From Halichondria panicea (taxonomy: Eukaryota; Porifera; Demospongiae; Suberitida; Halichondriidae), in NCBI RefSeq assembly GCF_963675165.1, contig NC_087389.1:3532830-3596829 (forward strand): DNA of 64,000 nucleotides. The letters are read 5' to 3'. Each line of letters starts with the position of its first letter. The first letter of the stretch is position 1. A program made the translations under genes and the position numbers. The notes beneath the pieces were generated by a model that was not told the DNA's origin, searched no databases, and saw only the letters and a program-made list of their open reading frames with translations. Positions 57,601 to 64,000 of this stretch are shown in pieces.

Positions 57601-59586
57601 AGCCTTTGAGTAATTCAGTAATAAACGCCATGTGAATGGTTAACCATGTGAATTGAAGTATCAAAGGGTCTGGAATGCAACTTCCTATTACAAGTGTATG
57701 CTCCAGACTCTAGTTACATTCATCAAACATTATAAGTAGAGCACACGATCAAAGGCTGTTATAGCAATAAAATCATTGTTACCCTATATAGTATATATAC
57801 AGTAGAACCTCGATTATCCGGACACCTTGGTTCCAGAAGCTGGCCGGATAAGTGAATATGCCGGATAATCGAATAGATAAACCACGCCTTGATCCACCCA
57901 CTTTATTGATGAACAGCAGTGCCACATGTTGTCTGCGCATGCGCAAAAGAAAAGCAGGCATGTCTCCATGGTAACAGCTGAAACGCGCATGCGCATTTGA
58001 GGGACACGCCCATTTTCTGAATTATGTAATCTGATTAAAAAGAAAACTGCCAAGCCGGATAATCGAGGTTCCGGATAATCGAGGGCCGGATAATCGAGGT
58101 TCTACTGTATTATATATATTATAGTAGTCGGTCTGTCTGTCTGTGTGTTCTAAGTCTGCTCACTTGGCAGCCATAGCGCTGTGTTTGTACCATGGATAGC
58201 CTCAACAAGGTTAGTAGTTTTAAAGTTGACAGAATTTGATGGCAAAGCTTCGTTGTAAATAAAAGCGAGAAGCCAAGAAGCTTGAACCTGCACGTTGGCC
58301 TAGATGTACACACGATTTTGACTCAAGGCGGCTGTAGACTACACTAAACCTCAAATTAACGCTGAGGGTTTTGCACTTTTTAGTGCTCTAGTTTATTATA
58401 GCTATGGTCGAGGACAAAACGCATTAGTAATTAATTTTTTTAGTACACGGCAAACTCAACAAAGTAAAGTGTAAGTCTAAACACATGCATAAAATTAATG
58501 ATTTACCTTGTTGACTTCTGGAGCAAGAATCTCAATTTGCCTGGAAGAGCAAACAAAAACAGTAAATTAACCTTAGCCATGATAAACAAAAACCCCAGCC
58601 AGAAATGAACCTGTCTTCAGGCCACTAAAGTTTCAAAGCATGCATACATGTGTGAGTTTCAACCAAGCAACTTTTACATAGGACAATGTACAAGCAGTAT
58701 GTGCTGCTGGTACAAGGTATTCTACAGTCATGTAAAGTTATAATTATACATAATTATGTACTCACGGAACTGAAATAATATTTTACAGATCACAGTAATA
58801 GCAATCATTTGGTCAGGATACCTGAGTCTGAGGGTCACATCATTATCTGTCTCTCCAAACAATCTGATTGGCTCGTCTCTCTCCCTCAATCGACGGACCA
58901 CCTGACAAAAAGTTACATATAGCGTTAGAAGAACTATACTTACGTAAGCAGAGCGAAGGAATAGACACAATTAAATGTTAGGCTAATGTAAGTACATATT
59001 CAGATGGTTACTAGTAGAAGAGTGTAAAATACACAATTCTATAGCGAAATACACTGTTAATAGGCACCACTAAACACACAATTATTGGCTCTAATTAGAA
59101 CAAATCATTCCGTAGCACTTTACAGTGTTGTGGAAATGAGTGATTACCAAATCCTCACACCTCTAATTTGGGTATTGAGAATAGGGCGGAGCCTCCTATT
59201 GAAGTGATTGCAGTAGGGCTCATTAGTGTGGCCCCTCCCATTGACCCCTCCTCCTTTTCTGGAGTGCGATTGGGCAGCTCGGCGTCAGGTTTTTTACATA
59301 CCCTCTCCAGCTCAGAGCGCTTTACATACTTCCTAGCCTGGAGAGAAATGCTAGCATATAAATTTTGCACATCTAAAAACTAATACCTAGCTCAGTAATC
59401 TGCTCTAATTAGAACAAATCATTCTGTAACACTTTACAGTGTTGTGGAAATGAGTGATTACCGAATCCTGGTGCTTAATTCACACTGCTAACTGAACTGT
59501 TAGTGTGGCCTTACTTTTAGGCCTTTGTCATCTAAAGCCTTCCTCTTCCTTTCAGCTTCTGCCTTCAAAGCTTTAAGTGCATCCAT
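51700..59586 (-). CDS. PRPF18: Pre-mRNA-splicing factor 18
   Basis: Minus-strand exons: 59586-59515, 59337-59161, 58901-58822, 58540-58507, 56746-56672, 53876-53808, 53731-53663, 53361-53296, 52883-52809, 52658-52587, 52240-52085, 51789-51700. All phases fit; 1035 nt, 344 aa (human about 342). It acts in the second catalytic step of splicing, in 3' splice-site use, with Slu7 on the U5 snRNP. The N-terminal coiled coil ([30 protein letters not shown]) is followed by the PRP4/SFM-type motif [16 protein letters not shown] (86-101) and the C-terminal Prp18 helical domain (about 175-344). That domain includes the near-invariant loop [20 protein letters not shown] and [20 protein letters not shown], ending [12 protein letters not shown]. 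Compared with typical orthologues, residues 59-80 ([20 protein letters not shown]) form an unusual hydrophobic insert. The largest intron (53877-56671) shows no gene. Confidence 0.95.
52408..52573. repeat. Fragment of the TATAGCGCGAAA inverted-repeat family
   Basis: Shares ACGAAATTTATTCAACGAAA, GCGCTATACGGTA and GGTGTGGCTTCCGGTAAGCA-type blocks with 2951-3192, in reverse order. A (G)13 run lies near the left edge. In a PRPF18 intron. Confidence 0.55.
57800..58107. mobile_element. Pogo/Tigger-like MITE with a multiplied right terminus
   Basis: Left end CAGTAGAACCTCGATTATCC; the right end contains three successive copies of CCGGATAATCGAGG before TTCTACTG. TA flanks both sides (57798-57799, 58108-58109). 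308 bp, no transposase. In a PRPF18 intron. Confidence 0.8.
59091..59466. repeat. 65-bp direct repeats on both sides of PRPF18 exon 2
   Basis: 59091-59155 and 59402-59466 both contain CTCTAATTAGAACAAATCAT and GTTGTGGAAATGAGTGATTA, with only a few differences. One copy lies in each intron around the 177-nt exon. Confidence 0.85.
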
Positions 59587-59914
59587 CTCAGCTCAAAGAA
59601 GTGTACAGTATTATATTTACCTCGTGGCTCTGACCACACCCCTAATATACGAGCCCCGCCCCTGTTTCGCATGCCATTCCAACAAAGCAAGATATTGGCT
59701 CAGCTCAGCCTATAGCTGGAACAAGTGACGAGTGATAAAAAGACCTGGTGGAGCACCATGCACCACTGTTGTGTAGAGTCTACGAGTTTGTTAGTATTGC
59801 TCAAGAAACCTACCCAGGGATTTTCTCCATTTTAGGAGCAAAGAGTATCCACCCACTGCCATCAAGACTGCAACAACTTGATCACACCTGTGTTAAACCT
59901 CTTCTATAAAAGCA
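59587..59914. promoter_or_regulatory. Short head-to-head intergenic region (possible bidirectional promoter)
   Basis: Only 328 bp separate the start codons of PRPF18 (minus) and the Rho-like gene (plus), so both 5' leaders and promoters must lie here or overlap the genes. A TATA-like TATAAAAG sits at its plus-strand end (59905-59912). Confidence 0.5.
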
Positions 59915-61582
59915 ATGTGTGGTGGAAAACTAGCAGCTGAAATTCCGTGTAACTGTACTGGTGTAAAGTTAGTGAAAATAGAGTACCAGAAGTGCCCTCC
60001 ACGTCGCAGTGTGCATTCAATCTCAACCATTTCTGCAAACGCAATGAATACCGGTTTGGCAGAGATTGCCTGTCGTGAATCTCGCCACAATTCAGCTTAC
60101 TCGATTAGGAGACAAATTTCAAGAGTGAGAACCAAGCCTTCTTTAGAGAATATTACATGCAATTCCACTAAGTACTCAGTGTTGTCAAGGAACAACAATG
60201 AATTAGACACTACAGCATCATCACCTACCTCTACAAATTGTGTTGTTCAATGCAAATCAAAACCTTTTACAGATCATCCCTCCAACACCTCAGAAAATAT
60301 ACATAAACGTTCCAATAGTAAACGCAATCTCCAGGCAATTATTCCCTCTCCAATACTGGAGGAAAATTTGCACACAGAAGCGGAGTATGTAGTGCGGCAA
60401 GACCGAACCAGAAATATAGTGATAGAGCAAATAGAAGATGACCGGTCTGACTACGACTATATTTCACCTCCTTTACCCTTGGATTTACTCGATGCTGACG
60501 GCTCGACTTCAAACTCAGTAGTTAGCCTTGGCTCCATTCTGCTTGAGGAAAGTAACTACTCAGACCTTGGGCCAGAACCAGCTGTTCTTTCTGATGATGA
60601 CTTCAGTTCGAAAAACGTAACCTTTCGAGAAAGACCTGTCATTTATCCCCGAAGCCATTCTATGTCCGATATTTACCGGAGAATTCATGTTCTTGACGAG
60701 CTGTTGTTCAGCATAGATCTTGAATATGGTGCATCAGATATTGGACCCCAGCCAGAGGTTCTCTTTGAAAATTTAGCTGATAATCCAGTAACAAATGCAG
60801 GCACGAGACACTTGATACACAGAAGTTCAGACAGTGAGGTGATAATTGACAGCATGTTTGCGGCAAAGAAAAAGCACAGCTGTTGTAAAACCAGGCGTAA
60901 ATTTAGCTGGAATTCAGGCAAAAGACGTAAAAGTGCAGTACAACTCAACTTTGTACCTCACCATAGACCAAGGAAAATAGTTGTGGTTGGCGATATGTGC
61001 TCTGGTAAATCTTCTCTTATATCTGCATACTGCAAAGACAAATTCAACGAGACTTATGTGCCAACAATTTTGAGAAGTTGTATCACGGATGCAATCCTGC
61101 ATGGAGAAAAAGTTGAACTAGTCGTCATTGAAGTATCTGGTCGAGAAGACTATTTCAAGCTCCGAAAATGCGCATATAAAAAAACTGATGCAATCGTTTT
61201 GTGCTACTCCTGTGACAATCCATCCAGCCTAGAAAAGATCAGAAGTTATTGGCTGCCAGAACTACAAGAGAACGTACCTAGTGTGCCATGTATTCTTGTG
61301 GGAACAAAAAAGGACATTCGTGATGAGATATTGGGTCAGCTTGAAGGAATGAGCCCTGAGGAAAGGACACACAAAATAAAGTCTGACAGCGAAAAGTTTG
61401 TAGTTGAGAGTGTAGGGTATGAAATATCAGAGGCTATTGGCGCACAGTGCTTTCTTGAATGTTCCGCCAAGTATAGAGACGGTACTAGAAACGTTTTTGA
61501 AACTGTCGCTAAAGTTGCAATGAAGAAATCTCGAAGAAAGAGAAAAGTGCAGAGAACTGGAGATGTTTGTGGTATAATGTAG
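59915..61582 (+). CDS. Atypical Rho-like GTPase with long N-terminal extension
   Basis: A single-exon frame of 555 residues. Residues 1-350 are Ser/Asp-rich with no recognised domain; a basic patch KTRRKFSWNSGKRRKS precedes the G domain. The G domain (about 355-540) is Rho-type: P-loop GDMCSGKS (359-366), switch I YVPTI, G4 GTKKD, G5 ECSAK, then a basic tail (KKSRRKRK) and the CAAX box CGIM for prenylation. The switch II sequence is EVSGREDY (406-413) where Rho proteins have DTAGQEDY: the DxxG Asp is Glu, and the catalytic Gln (RhoA Q63) is Arg. Loss of that Gln is expected to impair GTP hydrolysis, as in Rnd-type Rho proteins. A 13-residue Rho-type insert helix (GMSPEERTHKIKS) is present. 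A TATA-like box ends three bases before this ATG, so translation may really start at Met44 (60044). Confidence 0.82.
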   Translation: MCGGKLAAEIPCNCTGVKLVKIEYQKCPPRRSVHSISTISANAMNTGLAEIACRESRHNSAYSIRRQISRVRTKPSLENITCNSTKYSVLSRNNNELDTTASSPTSTNCVVQCKSKPFTDHPSNTSENIHKRSNSKRNLQAIIPSPILEENLHTEAEYVVRQDRTRNIVIEQIEDDRSDYDYISPPLPLDLLDADGSTSNSVVSLGSILLEESNYSDLGPEPAVLSDDDFSSKNVTFRERPVIYPRSHSMSDIYRRIHVLDELLFSIDLEYGASDIGPQPEVLFENLADNPVTNAGTRHLIHRSSDSEVIIDSMFAAKKKHSCCKTRRKFSWNSGKRRKSAVQLNFVPHHRPRKIVVVGDMCSGKSSLISAYCKDKFNETYVPTILRSCITDAILHGEKVELVVIEVSGREDYFKLRKCAYKKTDAIVLCYSCDNPSSLEKIRSYWLPELQENVPSVPCILVGTKKDIRDEILGQLEGMSPEERTHKIKSDSEKFVVESVGYEISEAIGAQCFLECSAKYRDGTRNVFETVAKVAMKKSRRKRKVQRTGDVCGIM

Positions 61583-61935
61583 CAGCTATATACGTACTTG
61601 TTTTTTTGTGCTATTTGTTGTGTGTGTGCACATGGTAAATCGATTTGTGTGACCGGCTGTGTGTGCATCATTATAATTATGCTCTTAATTTTTAATACTA
61701 AATTCATCTGATTTACTATTATTACATGACCTTAACAATGTACCACACTGATGAATGCTGGCTGATGAGTTGGCACTGACACACCTATATAGAGTATATG
61801 CAGATATCACAATGCCATATTGTATAATAAGCTATATATAGATCTACCATGCACATATTAAAGTGCTGAACATGCATGTCTGACTTGTGCAGTCAAGTTT
61901 ATTATATTGCTCAGTATTTTTAACAAACAAGTACC
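61583..61935. other. Short spacer between the Rho-like and Death-like genes
   Basis: It contains the 3' flank of the Rho-like gene and the promoter or leader of the next. No exon is recognised. Confidence 0.5.
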
Positions 61936-62272
61936 ATGGCTGACAGGGACCGCCTCACTGTTGATATCTTGAAACAGGAAACAGGAATAACAGATGAACA
62001 ACTGGCTAGTAAAGCCAACATTGCAGTATTGAGGAAAGTGGTGAAACATTTCCACTGTTATGAAGTGTACTGGGGAGAACCAGGACTAAACCTCAGTAGA
62101 AGTCAGCAAGCAGATGTCAAACACTGTGCGCTAAGAGGAGGAAACGAAATGGCAATGGTCACAGCTCTAAGATTGTGGAGCGAAAGAAATCCATACGTAT
62201 CTTACCGAGCACTGGTTGAGACGTTGCTAGAATTAGAAGAAGGCGTTGTGGCGGATGAAGTTTGCAAAACAG
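61936..62272 (+). CDS. Death-domain-like protein, first exon (gene continues beyond the window)
   Basis: The ATG at 61936 has a strong context (ACCATGG). The exon encodes about 112 residues and ends at a GTACGC donor (AAA ACA G|GTACGC). The sequence is helical: LTVDILKQETGITDEQLASK, LRKVVKHFHCYEVYWGEPGL, ALRLWSERNPYVSYRALVET, EGVVADEVCK. The order and the motif W..R.PYVSYRALVETLL...VADEV match the last helices of Death domains as seen in many invertebrate death-fold proteins. Death domains mediate assembly of receptor-proximal signalling complexes. No downstream exon can be recognised before 64000, so the partner domain is unknown. Reading on into the intron gives a short tail and a stop, so a small stand-alone Death protein is a less likely alternative. 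Confidence 0.65.
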
Positions 62273-62403
62273 GTACGCAAGTATAATTATTTATGTATAC
62301 TCCTTGCGTTTGAGACAAATAATACACTATAGCTATACTGTATACAAAAACACATAATGCGCATGTGTCTAATTTATAATATACGACCCCTTATATATTA
62401 TAT

Positions 62404-62817
62404 ACCGTATATCTTCTAATTTATCGGACACTTCTAATTACCCCGGACACTCTTTTGGGCAATTTTCGTTGTTCTAATACAACGGACACACCATGCAGTG
62501 CTTTAATATTACATTTGTTCTAAATATCCGGACAATACTTTGAAAAGTTGAGTTACATTCACCATTCACAGACGGCAAGTAAGACAAGACTTTAGAGTGC
62601 TGCAGTTAGATAGCTTTGAGTAGCTAGTTTTAGATAGCTAGTGCAACTATTCAGTCGCACACTGGTCTATTAAACTTAGCTAGCTCGCATGCAGCTGCTT
62701 GCTTGTTCTAATTATTCCGGACACTTCGCATGCTGTATAAAAATCTGTTCCAATTATACCCGGACAATTTCCAAAATAATTATTTTTTGCTGTCCGATAA
62801 ACTAGAAGATATACGGT
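62404..62817. mobile_element. GTATATCTTC-terminus MITE, copy 2
   Basis: Inverted ends ACCGTATATCTTCTAATTTA and complement. The body is the reverse of the copy at 15551-15948, with high similarity (for example AGTGCAACTATTCAGTCGCA also in 14220-14260). Confidence 0.8.
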
Positions 62818-62852
62818 ACATGTACATGCATATAATAATTATTATATATATT

Positions 62853-63868
62853 CAGGAGCACATTACAGAAGGAGCGTCTAACTCTGCATGGGTTTGGAAA
62901 TAGCATCTCGTGTGTTTTCCTAAACGCCGCATTACCTTATAAGAAAAGTTTGTAGCATAAATTATACAGACCGCCCTCGGCCTGTGAATATCATTATGAA
63001 CATATTTTGTATGTAGTGCAGCAGCAAGAGAGCTAGGTTGAGCCAGGTTGAGCCAGAAAGAGCTCAAATGAATAGCTAGGTCTTTGATGGATGTTGGTAT
63101 ACATCATAGAAGAGACTGTCATTGGTGAGGTACAGAAAATTCCAAAAGAGGAGCATATAATTACAGTAGACTCTCGTTAATCCGGTCACCCTTGGGACCA
63201 TGCAGTTTGGCCGGAATAGCGAGGTGGCTGCAGCTCAGGAAATAGCCGCGGCTTAAAAACGACCTTACCTCGAATCTAATGACTACTTTTGCGGTTCTTG
63301 TCTCGAGGATAATGTAGGATAATGAATCATTTTTTGTTCTCTATTTAAGTGTAATTCAATTTTATTTGCTAAACCACACCCAAAACGTCATATCCGGCCG
63401 TAATACACGTATAAAATTACATTGAAAACCCTGTTTGGGACAGCCAGCACTGGCCGGTAACCGGAATAGCGAGTGGCCGTACTTCAGGGTGAGTTTTGTG
63501 CAGTAAACATATAGCTAGCATTCCGTGCCAAGCCAAATGGCCGGTATATCGAGGTGGCCGTACTTCAGGGAGCCGGAATAGCGAGAGTCTACTGTATATC
63601 CAATTACTTTGTAAAGAGAAAGTTTGCTAGACCTAGACTAACACATACTAGGAGTTTTGTTTTTGCAGTAGGGACTCTTACTGAGGTTCTTAGAAGAGAG
63701 AGCTTACTACCAGTCCTATAGCTTTTCACCTATGCTTGGTAAAAGTGCACCTTCTGCTCAATTAGCATTCGCCCGCAGATGATTATCACCCACTTAGCGG
63801 TTTTGCTTTACAAACTTGCACGAAATGCAATTCCTGAGGTAAGATGCTTCTTCTGTAATGTGCTCCTG
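62853..63868. mobile_element. CAGGAGCAC-terminus MITE, copy 2, interrupted
   Basis: Same ends as 4956-5555; flanks ATATATT and ATATACT match at 6 of 7. It is 1016 bp long because a 431-bp pogo-like element has inserted at 63164-63594. Without that, the length is about 585 bp, close to the 600 bp of copy 1. Confidence 0.8.
63164..63594. mobile_element. Pogo/Tigger-like MITE nested in a CAGGAGCAC element
   Basis: Inverted ends CAGTAGACTCTCG and CGAGAGTCTACTG, flanked by TA (63162-63163, 63595-63596). Copy 1 of the host element (4956-5555) shows the uninterrupted site: GCATATCCAGTCACTTTG. The truncated relative is at 25938-26449. Confidence 0.85.
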
Positions 63869-64000
63869 ATATACTGTACGTATAATTACATGTATTGCAT
63901 GGCATGCATACACAGGCAGATGTGCATGCACGCCCCAGTTATAGTTGGCATGCATGCATGATTAATGTCACTATAACCCACACAGTCATCAGGGCAGTAA

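Larger units (their letters stand above)
62273..64000. other. Intron or flank of the Death-like gene, made mostly of transposons
   Basis: 62404-62817 and 62853-63868 are MITEs, the second interrupted by a third element. 63869-64000 is AT-rich with TGCATGCATG repeats. No exon is seen. Confidence 0.6.

Noticed and set aside
1-64000. CRISPR array or prokaryotic operon
   Set aside because: No regularly spaced identical repeats; genes are interrupted by spliceosomal introns throughout.

Overview
The window is eukaryotic, animal-type DNA: intron-rich genes with GT-AG introns, AT-rich spacers and many short inverted-repeat transposons. The gene content (MAGI-type PDZ/WW scaffold, TBK1/IKK-epsilon kinase, PRPF18, Rho-type GTPase, Roc-COR-like GTPase with a death-fold-like tail) is metazoan. 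The beta-helix multi-pass membrane protein, the death-fold genes and the compact layout suggest a demosponge, probably near Amphimedon. That is inference from gene families; no search was run.

Layout. 0.5-6.1 kb (+): an MFS transporter whose 5' end lies outside the window, with a 2.2 kb last intron full of inverted-repeat elements. 6.5-20.4 kb (+): a MAGI-like PDZ/WW scaffold of 11 exons whose splice phases close exactly to 696 codons. Its first intron holds transposons inserted inside transposons, and its 5' part looks built by internal duplication. 21.0-25.6 kb (-): a decayed tyrosine-recombinase (DIRS/Ngaro-type) retrotransposon whose gag appears to carry an intron filled with a minisatellite. 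27.4-30.1 kb (+): Roc-COR-like GTPase with a CARD-like second exon. 31.0-32.6 kb (-): broken MFS paralogue. 33.6-37.5 kb (+): 1293-residue beta-helix/multi-pass membrane protein of unknown function. 38.1-45.9 kb (+): TBK1/IKK-epsilon homologue in 22 exons (758 aa). 46.7-51.4 kb (-): tandem pair of 171-aa secreted Cys-rich proteins, possibly MRH-like. 51.7-59.6 kb (-): PRPF18 in 12 exons (344 aa). 59.9-61.6 kb (+): atypical Rho-like GTPase with a 350-residue N-terminal extension, head-to-head with PRPF18. 61.9 kb to the end (+): first exon of a Death-domain-like gene, then nested repeats.

How the genes relate: PRPF18 is splicing housekeeping and MAGI is junction/polarity scaffolding. Five loci between 27 and 62 kb (Roc-COR/CARD-like, beta-helix membrane protein, TBK1, secreted Cys-rich pair, Death-like gene) belong to classes used in innate sensing and signalling. 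Their clustering is the most interesting system-level signal here, but a shared pathway is inference only.

Exon coordinates were assigned by hand from GT-AG sites and reading phase. For MAGI, TBK1, PRPF18 and both secreted genes every junction phase agrees and the total is a multiple of three, which strongly supports those models.
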